DNA of 64,000 nucleotides. Origin: Candidatus Saccharimonadota bacterium (GTDB lineage Bacteria > Patescibacteriota > Saccharimonadia > Saccharimonadales > Saccharimonadaceae). Positions 17,645-25,986 of the stretch are shown here, in pieces. The first letter of the stretch is position 1, and the number at the start of each line of letters is the position of its first letter. A model generated the notes under the pieces. The model saw only the letters and a list, made by a program, of their open reading frames with translations, was not told the DNA's origin and ran no database searches. The position numbers and the translations under genes were made by a program. The stretch is taken from NCBI GenBank assembly GCA_017514045.1, contig JAFWLS010000016.1:1-64000 (forward strand), read 5' to 3'.

Positions 17645-18464
17645 GATTTTCTCCTTTCTTCACATAGGTAGTCGCGAGCTTGGTGAAGTCGACAAGCGGT
17701 TCGCGAACGGCCGTGTCGGGGTTGTTGAAATCATAATATAGTTCCGCAAGTTGCTTTGTATTGAGGCGAATAGAGCGGATGCCGATTTGGGCGAGACCAG
17801 AAATCACGGTTTCGACGCGGTTATTGATTTCGGTAGCAGACTTGTCGTAAGTTGCACGATCGATATTTCTAATAGGCTGAATTTTGTTCTTTTGAAAGAC
17901 TGAGATAAGGTTTTTGGTTTCATAGAGCTGTTTTTCATATTCGGCAGAAGGATAGTATGGAATGATAATAAAGAAGGATTTGTCCATAATGTTCGCATCT
18001 TGCGAAAGGATATCGATGAAATTGATATAATCGTCCATTAGGATACCCAAAAGCATATTGTCGTTATTGCGACGTATTTCGGAGAGACGCGAGATGTAGG
18101 GTCCGATGTCGACGCGTTGGGAACGAATGAGGATTTGAGTGGTGAAATTGAGAGAGTTTAAGAAGTTTTGATAAGAATACTCAACGCCTTCACGTTCGGT
18201 TTCGGACATAAGGTCAAAGTTGATAGATTGGCACGCAACAACAGCGCGGAAGGAACCGTCTTTCATAATGACCATACCGTCGCGAAGCTCAGAGATTAGG
18301 AGAGTAGTCTGGGTTGATTCTGGATGATCAGGCGTAGCTTGACGTGGGGCTTGTGGCTGCTGACTTGGCATGCCTGGACGACCAGTAGCTGGTGGTGCGG
18401 AATTGGGCGTTCCGGCCATAGCTGGCATGTTTGGTTGAGCTGGTGTTGCTTGGTTGGGGTTCAT
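17637..18464 (-). CDS. VirB4 N-terminal-like / TraC-like accessory subunit
   Basis: A 275-residue protein. A Pro/Gln/Ala-rich tail of about 50 residues precedes an alpha/beta domain (LLISELRDGMVIMKDGSF, IIPYYPSAEYEKQLYE, ALIGIRSIRLNTKQLAELYY-like ending) that resembles the N-terminal region of VirB4/TraC. It has no Walker motif. It lies between PrgI and the ATPase, overlapping the latter by 8 bases, so equimolar synthesis and a complex are likely. The split-VirB4 reading is inferred from similarity and position. Confidence 0.65.
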   Translation of the reverse strand: MNPNQATPAQPNMPAMAGTPNSAPPATGRPGMPSQQPQAPRQATPDHPESTQTTLLISELRDGMVIMKDGSFRAVVACQSINFDLMSETEREGVEYSYQNFLNSLNFTTQILIRSQRVDIGPYISRLSEIRRNNDNMLLGILMDDYINFIDILSQDANIMDKSFFIIIPYYPSAEYEKQLYETKNLISVFQKNKIQPIRNIDRATYDKSATEINNRVETVISGLAQIGIRSIRLNTKQLAELYYDFNNPDTAVREPLVDFTKLATTYVKKGENHA

Positions 18465-18473
18465 CTTCTCTCC

Positions 18474-19367
18474 TTAATGTAAACTAATATATACTTCATC
18501 ATCTTTATGATTATTACGTTCGCGTTTTGCTTCTTTGGCAATCGTAGTAATAGTGAACGGACTATCTTTTGATAATTCAACAAGACGATCGTGAGAAGGT
18601 ACTGCGGCGGGGGGCTGTTCTCCTGGGGCTTGAGTGTCGACAACTTGATCTATGCCCGGATAGTTGGGAGTTGGAGCAGGTGGTGTTGTTTGAGTGAGAT
18701 TAGCGGAGTTAAATTTAGGCATAGCAGGCTCAGAAGACGAATCGGTCTCTTCTGGCTTAATTGGGTTATTGGCGGCGATGGCTGCGCGCATTTGTTGGAC
18801 TATTTCAGCACGGTAGCGATCAGCTTCGGAAGATAAATCGGTTGAGAGTTGTTCGGAACGATAATTCTCAAAAATATCAGGAGAGGAAACGGTTTCTGCT
18901 ACAAAATCATCGCGCACAGGCGAACTAGTGGGAGCAACAAAGCCTTCTTTAATTGAGAGACCTTCGCTATCGACAATATCTGCTAAGAAAGAAATGCGGT
19001 GAGAAGCCTCTTCTTCCGAAAGATCTTTGGTGAGATTTTGCTCGATTATTTTAGGAGCGGTGATTTCAATGGTAGATTCTCTTTGTCCGGGAAACCAGTA
19101 GCGCTTGTTGGGCTTTGTATAAAAGCTAATAAGGGCTGCAATATAGGTTTCCATGGGTTGATCCTTGCGCAATGGAAGCGCAAGAATAAGTAGGAATAGC
19201 GCCGGAATTACTGGAAGTATGGCAAAAAGAGGAAAAATTTGCCCGATTGCCCAAGCAAGGGCGATAAGGGCGGCGACGATGAGCAGATAGATAAACTGAC
19301 GGAAGTTAAAGGGGCCTATAAGTTTATCGTCCGCTTCGACATCCTGAGGGACCTTATATTGCGCCAT
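18474..19367 (-). CDS. PrgI family (VirB3-like) protein
   Basis: A 297-residue protein. The N-terminus is typical PrgI: MAQYKVPQDVEADDKLIGPF, two adjacent membrane helices at about 27-68, then the motif KPNKRYWFPG. A long hydrophilic C-terminal tail (about 110-297, Pro/Ser/Glu-rich) is not usual for VirB3. PrgI/VirB3 proteins sit with VirB4 in the inner membrane. TAAAAT ends 6 nt before the ATG with no Shine-Dalgarno, so the message is probably leaderless and starts the PrgI-VirB4 unit. Confidence 0.85.
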   Translation of the reverse strand: MAQYKVPQDVEADDKLIGPFNFRQFIYLLIVAALIALAWAIGQIFPLFAILPVIPALFLLILALPLRKDQPMETYIAALISFYTKPNKRYWFPGQRESTIEITAPKIIEQNLTKDLSEEEASHRISFLADIVDSEGLSIKEGFVAPTSSPVRDDFVAETVSSPDIFENYRSEQLSTDLSSEADRYRAEIVQQMRAAIAANNPIKPEETDSSSEPAMPKFNSANLTQTTPPAPTPNYPGIDQVVDTQAPGEQPPAAVPSHDRLVELSKDSPFTITTIAKEAKRERNNHKDDEVYISLH

Positions 19368-19405
19368 AGTATGATTTTACCATAAACGTAACGAAATTAG
19401 AAGGT

Positions 19406-22400
19406 TTAGCCGCCAAGGATGCGCCTGATTATGATAAGAAGATCGTCGATCGAATAGCTTGGGTTGTGATTATAATCGTTTTCGAATAAATTAGCTTCGG
19501 CATCAAGGCCATGGGAGCGAAGGTTCTCAACGACGTACTCAACAAAGCCTTCTTCGTCGATCGGGGTGTTCTCTGCGAACTCTTCATATTCATTGATTAA
19601 CAGCTCGCGTTCTTCGGCGTCTGACAGGCCACCCGCATCGCCGGTTTCTGAGACTGGCTCAGTAGGCTCTGTTTCAGATGGTTTTCTACGTTTGTTACGA
19701 AGCTCGCGTAGTTTAGAGAGGCGAGTTTCGCGAAGCTCTTCTTTGTAGGCCATGCTAAATGGGTCGTCGTCGCTAACACCAAGGAAGTCGCGGACGACAC
19801 GCTTGGCGCTGTTGACAGAACCAGAACTGAGAGAACGAATGATAGGGCCAAGAGTCTTGGACTTATGAAGGGTAGCCATGAAGTTGGCTTTGGCGTATTC
19901 GTTACGAAGTGCTCTCTTCTTTTTGGCAAGCTTGGCGTTGCGGTCTTGTTTAGCCTTCTTCTCTTCGTCAGAATCAGTGTCTTTGATCTCCTCGGGCTCC
20001 TGGCTATACCAGTCTGGAAGCTCTGATGGAGGAGGAGTGGCAGATTCTGGAAGGTCGGCGGCTGGGTCGGGACTTCCTGGATCTTCTGGATGTTCTTTGT
20101 GTTTTTCCATTCGGCGAATAAAATCGTCGGCAAGAATATCAATGATAGGATTGATAGTATCCGTACGGAGTGAGGTAATTTGGCTAGGTACTTGAGCAGA
20201 AAGATATAATTTGGTAAAGTCGGCAAAGTATTCTGGCGTGAGACCTTCAAGCGGGTCGCCCTTCTTGGTCCAGCGAGGCGTATAGCTGCCATCCTCATTC
20301 AACTTTAGACCGGTAATATAAGAGGCAAGGTTAATACCTTGTTCAGAGCCAGAAGGATAAGTAAGGGCGGCAGTAATGATGGCAGGTAGCATAGCATTGT
20401 TAATATCGTTGCGTTTGGCGCCGTAAGCTGCCAAATCAACGTGACCGTCTCTGTCTGTGTAAGCAAGACGGAGGCTGCGATCGATGTTTTCGTAGGTGGT
20501 GCGTTCGACGCCGTTGAGCGAGGTGCCCATGAGGAGAGTTTCTATAGGATACTTGGCGCTACCACTGTTTTTGACGAGAACGCCATGCTCGTCGTATTCG
20601 TCGTAATGTCCAGTGATATATTCATTGAAGGAAAGAACGCGGTTTTGGCGTTTGCCACGTTTTTGGTCTTCGTTGAAGGCGCGGGCCGTCTCAAGATTAA
20701 TGTATTTGCCATAGCGGCGGAGGAGGACGTCGGAATCTTTAACATCAAACATACAGAAGTTAGCGATAGCTTGAGAAGCGTGGGTGCCGAGTTTGATTTG
20801 ATTGGTTTCGACGATACGACGCATGACGTTAGTAACCAAATCGGTATCACCGCGCATATTAAGAGCCTTCATACCAGTCAGAATTGGATCAATATCTTTG
20901 CCGATATGATCAGTTGCGGTGAGTTGGAAGAGACGATCGTAGAGCTCTTGAGTAGCAGGAACGGCGGTAAAGTAGGAACCAAACTTCTTGCCAAGAACGG
21001 CTGTTTGTGTAGAGAAGTCGTGAGCGGCATTGGCGCCGACGAGATGGGTACCCATGACGTCGCCTTCAAGAACAGAAGAGATTTGATTGTAGCGAGCAAG
21101 ATCTTTTTGATTGACGGTACGAGCAATTTGTTCGGCACGCTTAGTGGCATTGAAAGCAGCATTGCTATAGGCATTAAAGGCAGAATCGATACGATCTTGG
21201 CGGGATTGAGTATTGTCAAAACGTACTTTCTCGCCACGAGAAGTTTCATAAAAGAGGGCGTCGGCGGCGTTCATATTCGCAAGGTCAATGGCTGTGAGTC
21301 GTTCGCGATCTCTTTCACTGGTGGCATAATTTGCGATACCTTTTTCGGCGTCGTTGGCGTTTTTAAGAATTTGACGTTGATATTCGGCGGATTGGCCTAT
21401 GAGAGCAGTAAGATCACGACCGCGCCTAGAGATTCCGCCATTTCTATTACGGAGATTGGAGGCATAGGCAGTCCCGCGGAGTTTGGACATTTCTTGATAT
21501 TTTTGGGTATCTGAGGCGGTGCGGAATTTGCGGTCCTGGACACTTTGCCCGAACTTGCGAGCATACTGCCATGTACGAGGTCTGTCACCTAAGTACTTTG
21601 CGCGTCTGAGAGCAGCTTCGGCGCTGGACCAGTTGCGAAGAGCGCCAACTGGGTGACTACTGAGCTTGGTAAGCGCAGAATTGATTTGGCCTGGGAGAGT
21701 GCCGGACATTTTGAGAAGCGACCAACATGCAATAAGCGGAACAACCTTAACGGCGATGCCCATAATTAGAACAAGGGTGTCTTCGGCGGCGGCGATAATG
21801 GTCCAGCCGACGAGAGAACAGGCACCAAATAGTGCTGCGAACATTGGGTAGAAGAATAGCATTTGGTAAAGCGATTTCTTCCAGGTCGCAAACCATTTTT
21901 CAGTATTAGGCAAGAGATTGCAGACGAAAGCTAGTGGGCTTACCATGATGAGAAGGTAAACGAAGGCTTGACGAGCGGCTATAGTGATATAAGCAATAGC
22001 TACAGCAAACACCGCCGCAAGAAGAACGGGGAGAAGAGAGATGAAGATGGCGCCAAGGCCACCAGAAGCGCCAATGGCTAGACCAGCAATGAGGCCACCG
22101 CCAATAAGACCAGAAACAATGTTAGAGAAATCGATTTGAGTGCCTTCAGTAGCATTAGCGATGATGCCGGTAGCCGTGATTCCCTCTTCGACGCTCGAGA
22201 ATAAGCCTTTGAGCGAGGCGCCGACGATATTCGAAACATCGACAAGCGCAGCACAGATGATGTAACTTAGATTGATAAGAATAGCCGAGATGATGATTTT
22301 TGGCAGGAGTTTTTTGATGCCGTAGTTTGAGATACCAAGACCAGAAACTTGAGAAAAGATAATGACTAGGAAGAAAATAGCAAAAACGACGTTGGTAATA

Positions 22401-22798
22401 TCTCGGAAGATAGACCAAATTTGGTGAAATGGCGAGTCGGAATCAGAGGTCAGAGGTTTTACGACAAGCATTTGCTGAATAATGTCGTAAAGGCCATCAG
22501 TAATGCGGGCAAGGAAGCCGGTGGTAGGACAGACGAGCCAACCAAGAGAGCCAGATTCGTCATAGCAAGTGTTGGCTGTTTCGCCGGCTTCGTCGGTCGA
22601 CTGGTTTTGAGTAGTGTTTTGGTCTTGACTTTGGGATTCAGAAGTGGTTTCACTACTGGTTTGATCCTGAGCTTGATTTTGAGTATTGGTAGGTTCAGCG
22701 AAAACAGGGGTAGAGACAACGCTCAAACAAAAGAATAGGCTCAGAAAAACCGCGCCCAGAGAGTAGAAAAATCGTCTTATTTTATTTAACACACTCAT
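19406..22798 (-). CDS. VirB6/TrbL-like polytopic membrane protein with large soluble C-terminus
   Basis: A 1130-residue protein. A signal-like N-terminus (about 1-34) and a Gln/Thr/Ser-rich segment precede a block of five to seven membrane helices (about residues 95-375). About 750 mostly hydrophilic residues rich in Arg, Lys, Asp and Glu follow, with an acidic Pro-rich stretch near 885-930. VirB6-type proteins form the inner-membrane channel of type IV secretion systems. A perfect promoter precedes it (TTGACT, 17 bases, TATAAT). It is upstream of prgI in the same direction. Confidence 0.8.
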   Translation of the reverse strand: MSVLNKIRRFFYSLGAVFLSLFFCLSVVSTPVFAEPTNTQNQAQDQTSSETTSESQSQDQNTTQNQSTDEAGETANTCYDESGSLGWLVCPTTGFLARITDGLYDIIQQMLVVKPLTSDSDSPFHQIWSIFRDITNVVFAIFFLVIIFSQVSGLGISNYGIKKLLPKIIISAILINLSYIICAALVDVSNIVGASLKGLFSSVEEGITATGIIANATEGTQIDFSNIVSGLIGGGLIAGLAIGASGGLGAIFISLLPVLLAAVFAVAIAYITIAARQAFVYLLIMVSPLAFVCNLLPNTEKWFATWKKSLYQMLFFYPMFAALFGACSLVGWTIIAAAEDTLVLIMGIAVKVVPLIACWSLLKMSGTLPGQINSALTKLSSHPVGALRNWSSAEAALRRAKYLGDRPRTWQYARKFGQSVQDRKFRTASDTQKYQEMSKLRGTAYASNLRNRNGGISRRGRDLTALIGQSAEYQRQILKNANDAEKGIANYATSERDRERLTAIDLANMNAADALFYETSRGEKVRFDNTQSRQDRIDSAFNAYSNAAFNATKRAEQIARTVNQKDLARYNQISSVLEGDVMGTHLVGANAAHDFSTQTAVLGKKFGSYFTAVPATQELYDRLFQLTATDHIGKDIDPILTGMKALNMRGDTDLVTNVMRRIVETNQIKLGTHASQAIANFCMFDVKDSDVLLRRYGKYINLETARAFNEDQKRGKRQNRVLSFNEYITGHYDEYDEHGVLVKNSGSAKYPIETLLMGTSLNGVERTTYENIDRSLRLAYTDRDGHVDLAAYGAKRNDINNAMLPAIITAALTYPSGSEQGINLASYITGLKLNEDGSYTPRWTKKGDPLEGLTPEYFADFTKLYLSAQVPSQITSLRTDTINPIIDILADDFIRRMEKHKEHPEDPGSPDPAADLPESATPPPSELPDWYSQEPEEIKDTDSDEEKKAKQDRNAKLAKKKRALRNEYAKANFMATLHKSKTLGPIIRSLSSGSVNSAKRVVRDFLGVSDDDPFSMAYKEELRETRLSKLRELRNKRRKPSETEPTEPVSETGDAGGLSDAEERELLINEYEEFAENTPIDEEGFVEYVVENLRSHGLDAEANLFENDYNHNPSYSIDDLLIIIRRILGG

Positions 22799-22898
22799 AT
22801 GATGTATTTATCTTATGAATTATAGCATTTTTGAGACAAAAAGTCAATGATTATTCTAGCATATCGCGCAGTATTGGAAACTGTGATACAATATGATT
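22799..22898. promoter_or_regulatory. Divergent promoters for the VirB6-like gene and the pilin array
   Basis: On the minus strand, TTGACT and TATAAT are 17 bases apart, about 20 nt before the VirB6-like ATG. On the plus strand, an extended -10 TGATACAAT ends at 22892, exactly 6 nt before the pilin ATG at 22899. Both sides of the secretion locus thus start from this 100-bp region. Confidence 0.75.
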
Positions 22899-23396
22899 AT
22901 GAAAAAGAAGTTTTTAACACTTATTGTGGGGATAATGATGGTAATTGGCGCGATGGCACCGAGTAGTGCGGTGTTAGCTTTGAATGAGGCGGGAACAGGG
23001 GGAGGCAACAATAGCAGTAGCAACAGTAGTAATAGAAGTGCGGGAGACTGTTCTGGTGGCGTGACTGTTTTTGGACTGGATCCGTGGTGGAAGGCCCTAG
23101 ATCGTAATGGATGCGAAATCTTACAGAGTAATTTTGAAGGGGATAAACTTACTGGTACTGTAATAAAAATAGTTGCAGTAGTTGTAAAAGATTTAATGTT
23201 TGTTGCTGGTTTTCTTGCGGTAGGGTTTGTAATGTATGGTGGTTTCTTGATGGTGACAAGCGCCGGGAATCCGGGAGCGGTAGAAAAGGCCAAAAAGACG
23301 ATTTCTGGGTCGATTATTGGGCTTGTGATTGCAATTCTGGCTTATGCGATCGTGACGACTGTGTTAGGCGTAGTAGTTAATGGAGATATGGGATAA
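22899..23396 (+). CDS. VirB2/TrbC-like pilin, variant with Cys-containing insert
   Basis: A 165-residue protein from the ATG at 22899; an ATG at 22893 directly abuts the -10 box and is less likely. A signal peptide ends near SSAVLA. A low-complexity Gly/Asn/Ser segment and a Cys-flanked stretch (DCSGG...NGCEIL) follow. Two membrane helices flank the loop VTSAGNPGAVEKAKKTI, the pattern of TrbC/VirB2 pilins. It is the first gene of the array, with the next pilin two bases downstream. It would be a structural or tip component of the secretion pilus. Confidence 0.8.
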   Translation: MKKKFLTLIVGIMMVIGAMAPSSAVLALNEAGTGGGNNSSSNSSNRSAGDCSGGVTVFGLDPWWKALDRNGCEILQSNFEGDKLTGTVIKIVAVVVKDLMFVAGFLAVGFVMYGGFLMVTSAGNPGAVEKAKKTISGSIIGLVIAILAYAIVTTVLGVVVNGDMG

Positions 23397-23398
23397 AT

Positions 23399-23740
23399 AT
23401 GATAGTTTGGAGTTATATAAGAAATCTAATTGATAAAATAGGAGCAGACGCTAATTCCTATAATGATGTAATGAATAAGATTAAAGAGAATACGCCAGGC
23501 GGGGGCACAATTGGGGAAAATAGCGTGATAAATGTAATAAACTATTTCTTGTATGTTGGGGGTATTGTGGCAGTTGTGATGGCGATTGTGGCTGGCGTGC
23601 AGATGACAACAAGCGCAGGAGATCCTGGAGCAGTAAAGAAAGCCAAGACTACGCTAACTTGGGCGATAGTCGGGTTAGTAGTGATGATCCTAGCTTATGC
23701 GATTGTAAATTTCGTGATAGCTCAGCTTGGCAACGAATAG
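23399..23740 (+). CDS. VirB2/TrbC-like pilin without a signal peptide
   Basis: A 113-residue protein. There is no cleavable signal; the N-terminus (MIVWSYIRNLIDKIGADANS) is amphipathic. Two membrane helices flank TTSAGDPGAVKKAKTTL, followed by AYAIVNFVIAQLG as in its neighbours. It is co-transcribed with the preceding pilin and ends at an intrinsic terminator. Confidence 0.8.
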   Translation: MIVWSYIRNLIDKIGADANSYNDVMNKIKENTPGGGTIGENSVINVINYFLYVGGIVAVVMAIVAGVQMTTSAGDPGAVKKAKTTLTWAIVGLVVMILAYAIVNFVIAQLGNE

Positions 23741-23753
23741 GAAATAGCTCTAG

Positions 23754-23813
23754 AAAAAACGCTTTTCGAAATAAAAGAGCGTTTTTGACATAATGATTAT
23801 GGTTTGGTATACT
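23754..23813 (+). promoter_or_regulatory. Terminator fused to next promoter (pilin 2 / pilin 3)
   Basis: An ACGCTTTT / AAAAGAGCGT hairpin ends in TTTTT, and the last two Ts begin the -35 TTGACA (23785-23790). A 17-base spacer leads to TATACT (23808-23813). Stop and start signals are thus merged in 60 bases. Confidence 0.85.
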
Positions 23814-23843
23814 TGCTGTAACAATTATAAAAGAAAGGATGAT

Positions 23844-24230
23844 ATGAAGTTGTCTTCAAAAATAAAGTCGGTGGTGATGGCAATGGTTCTGGCTATGGTT
23901 GGGGTGTGCACAGTATTGGCGCCAAGTTCGACATATGCGGCGTCTTGGCAGGATGGGATGGATGCAGCACATTCGGAAGGAACCCCGTCGAACCTAGCAG
24001 GCAATGACGGCGTAGTGAAGAAAATTATCAATGGCGTACTGTATGTAGTTGGCGTCCTTGCTGTCGTGATGGTAATCATTGGTGGTGTAAAGTATACAAC
24101 ATCCGGTGGCGACCAAGCTGCAGTAACAAGCGCAAAGAATACTATCCTCTATGGTATCGTAGGCCTTGTAATTGCAATATTAGCCTATGCGATTGTGAAC
24201 TTCGTGATAGGCCAGCTTGGTAACGGATAA
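23844..24230 (+). CDS. VirB2/TrbC-like pilin (tandem paralogue 1)
   Basis: A 128-residue protein. The ATG at 23844 has an AAAGGA ribosome site; upstream in-frame codons are ignored because they lack a signal peptide. The signal peptide ends near STYAASW. The C-terminal 60 residues (GVKYTTSGGDQAAVTSAKN, two helices, ending QLGNG) are almost identical to the next two pilins, while the N-terminal mature part differs. It has its own promoter and terminator. Confidence 0.88.
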   Translation: MKLSSKIKSVVMAMVLAMVGVCTVLAPSSTYAASWQDGMDAAHSEGTPSNLAGNDGVVKKIINGVLYVVGVLAVVMVIIGGVKYTTSGGDQAAVTSAKNTILYGIVGLVIAILAYAIVNFVIGQLGNG

Positions 24231-24247
24231 TTGATAGTAAAGAGAAG

Positions 24248-24304
24248 ACGCCCTTCTGAACAGGGAGGGCGTTTTTTGACATAACAATTATGGCCTGGTA
24301 TTAT
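24248..24304 (+). promoter_or_regulatory. Terminator fused to next promoter (pilin 3 / pilin 4)
   Basis: The hairpin arms ACGCCCT and AGGGCGT end in TTTTTT, whose last Ts form the -35 TTGACA (24276-24281). After 17 bases comes TATTAT (24299-24304). The spacer text is nearly the same as in the preceding unit, which shows that the whole cassette was duplicated. Confidence 0.87.
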
Positions 24305-24333
24305 TAGAATGGAATAAATAGAAAGGGTATGAA

Positions 24334-24729
24334 GTGAGATTTTCAAGAATAAAGTCGGCTGTAGTGGCAGGGGTTTTAGCCATTATTGGAGTTGAGATTA
24401 ATTTAGTGACGAGCAATGCTCATGCTGTAAATTGTCCTGGAGGAGGAATTCAAAATACATATGCTGAATGTGGAATGCACGAGGGTGATTCTGGCGCTAG
24501 TGGGCTCGATGAACAGGTACGGCATATCATCAATGGCGTACTGTATGTAGTCGGTGTTCTTGCTGTTGTAATGGTAATAGTTGGTGGAGTAAAGTACACG
24601 ACTTCTGGTGGTGACCAAGCCGCAGTAACAAGTGCAAAGAATACTATCCTCTATGGCATAGTAGGTCTTGTAATTGCAATTCTAGCCTATGCGATTGCGA
24701 ACTTTGTGATTGGTAAGGTTGCTGGTTAA
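24334..24729 (+). CDS. VirB2/TrbC-like pilin (tandem paralogue 2, GTG start)
   Basis: A 131-residue protein starting at GTG with AAAGGG upstream. An ATG six bases earlier is out of frame and hits TGA at its third codon, a trace of a small indel relative to the paralogue starts. The signal peptide ends SNAHA. The mature N-terminus has two Cys (VNCPGG, AECGMH). The C-terminal half, with GGDQAAVTSAKNTILYG, is nearly identical to its neighbours. It is an independent transcription unit. Confidence 0.85.
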   Translation: MRFSRIKSAVVAGVLAIIGVEINLVTSNAHAVNCPGGGIQNTYAECGMHEGDSGASGLDEQVRHIINGVLYVVGVLAVVMVIVGGVKYTTSGGDQAAVTSAKNTILYGIVGLVIAILAYAIANFVIGKVAG

Positions 24730-24738
24730 GGTTCTTCT

Positions 24739-24793
24739 AGCCCAGGTCAATCTTGGGCTTTTTGTTGCTAACTAATGAAACTTTTGCTATTAT
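24739..24793 (+). promoter_or_regulatory. Terminator next to promoter (pilin 4 / pilin 5)
   Basis: The hairpin arms AGCCCA and TGGGCT are followed by TTTTT. TTGCTA (24765-24770), 17 bases and TATTAT (24788-24793) follow. This is the third copy of the terminator-promoter punctuation. Confidence 0.82.
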
Positions 24794-24820
24794 AAGGATA
24801 AGCTAAAAGAAAGGAAAAAG

Positions 24821-25264
24821 ATGAAGTTATCTTCGAAAGTTAAGGTTGGCGTGATGGCTCTAGTGTTGGCTATGATGGGAGCAAGTGCGCCAATTATGAG
24901 CGTGTATGCATATACCTGTCCGGATGGATCTAGCGCGCCAAATGCGGCGCAGTGTGGGATGAATGCTACCAATACAAGTGATACTCAACCTAAGCCTTTG
25001 GAAGATACTGTTACAAACATTATCAATGCGATTCTTTATGTTGTAGGCGTGCTTGCGGTAGTGATGGTAATTATTGGTGGTGTTAAATATACGACTTCTG
25101 GTGGTGATCAGGCCGCAGTAACAAGTGCTAAGAACACAATTCTCTATGGTGTCGTAGGTCTCATAATTGCGATTCTAGCTTATGCGATTGTAAACTTCGT
25201 GGTTAAGAATGTAGCGGCCGATGAATATGTTTATGGTGTGATATTTCGAGAGCTGATTGGATAA
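24821..25264 (+). CDS. VirB2/TrbC-like pilin (tandem paralogue 3, extended C-terminus)
   Basis: A 147-residue protein with an AAAGGAAA ribosome site. The signal peptide ends near SVYAYT. Two Cys in the variable part (YTCPDG, AAQCGMN) resemble the preceding paralogue. The conserved pilin core follows. Unlike its neighbours it has about 15 extra residues after the last helix (AADEYVYGVIFRELIG), which may come from loss of the original stop. Terminators follow. Confidence 0.85.
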   Translation: MKLSSKVKVGVMALVLAMMGASAPIMSVYAYTCPDGSSAPNAAQCGMNATNTSDTQPKPLEDTVTNIINAILYVVGVLAVVMVIIGGVKYTTSGGDQAAVTSAKNTILYGVVGLIIAILAYAIVNFVVKNVAADEYVYGVIFRELIG

Positions 25265-25278
25265 CATGGTTGAAGAAA

Positions 25279-25306
25279 ATAGCTCGGTAAATCCGAGCTA
25301 TTTTTT
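25279..25306 (+). terminator. Terminator of the pilin array
   Basis: A perfect ATAGCTCGG / CCGAGCTAT hairpin with a short loop, then TTTTTT. Confidence 0.9.
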
Positions 25307-25313
25307 AGATAAA

Positions 25314-25344
25314 AATTCGGCTCGGATTTACGCCGGGCCGAATT
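25314..25344 (-). terminator. Terminator of hsp20
   Basis: On the minus strand, an AATTCGGC / GCCGAATT inverted repeat is followed by a T-run. It ends the convergent hsp20 transcript. Confidence 0.75.
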
Positions 25345-25370
25345 TGGATCAATGACTGAAAGTTGCTGCT

Positions 25371-25913
25371 TTACTGAACAGGGATAACCTTCGGAGCTTC
25401 TACTTTTTCTTTTTCAAAGGTGATGGTTAAAACGCCATCGCGTAATTCAGCCTTGACGCTGTTTTCGTCTTCGCGGACGGCAACAGGAAGAGCGATGGTG
25501 CGAGAGAATTCGCCCCAATAGCATTCTTGGATATGCCAGCGAGTAGTCTGATCATCTTCCCCACCGCTAAGAACGCCAGAAATTGTTAGAATAGAATCGT
25601 GAATCGAGACGTTAAGATCTGATTTTTTAATGCCGGCTGTGCGAGCTTTGATTACTAGTTTGTCGGCGGTTTCATAGACATCTACGGCGAGTTGTCCTGG
25701 AAAATCATCGCCAGCTTCCCACCCATCATCTGTCCCCTCTTCTTCTGATGGTTCGATATTGTCTTCTTCCTCGGGCTCAGAGACCGCAGATTCTTCTGCT
25801 GGCGCAGAATTGGCGGGCTCGTCGGGCTCGAGCATAGTGGTAGCGTCGTCTTCAAGAAAGGCGGCCGCTAATTCATCTTCCATCAGCATGTCATCGTTGT
25901 TTTTACGAGCCAT
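25371..25913 (-). CDS. Small heat shock protein, Hsp20/alpha-crystallin family
   Basis: A 180-residue protein. A very acidic low-complexity N-terminus (about 1-75, Glu/Asp/Ala/Pro) precedes an alpha-crystallin domain (about 78-170) starting QLAVDVYETADKLVI, with KAELRDGVLTITFEK near the end, the classic A-x-x-x-G-V-L motif. Such proteins hold unfolding proteins in oligomers without ATP. A GGAGG site precedes the ATG. The acidic arm is longer than usual for bacteria. No CIRCE-like site is visible upstream. Confidence 0.92.
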   Translation of the reverse strand: MARKNNDDMLMEDELAAAFLEDDATTMLEPDEPANSAPAEESAVSEPEEEDNIEPSEEEGTDDGWEAGDDFPGQLAVDVYETADKLVIKARTAGIKKSDLNVSIHDSILTISGVLSGGEDDQTTRWHIQECYWGEFSRTIALPVAVREDENSVKAELRDGVLTITFEKEKVEAPKVIPVQ

Positions 25914-25986
25914 ACTCGGTTTTCCTCCACTTTATATAGTATATGCTTAATTATAAGGACAAGGTTTGATAAAATCAAGAGAGAAT

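Noticed and set aside
20441-21514. Long plus-strand frame inside the VirB6-like gene
   Set aside because: Shadow of a strongly supported 1130-residue membrane protein on the other strand; no ribosome site and unnatural composition.
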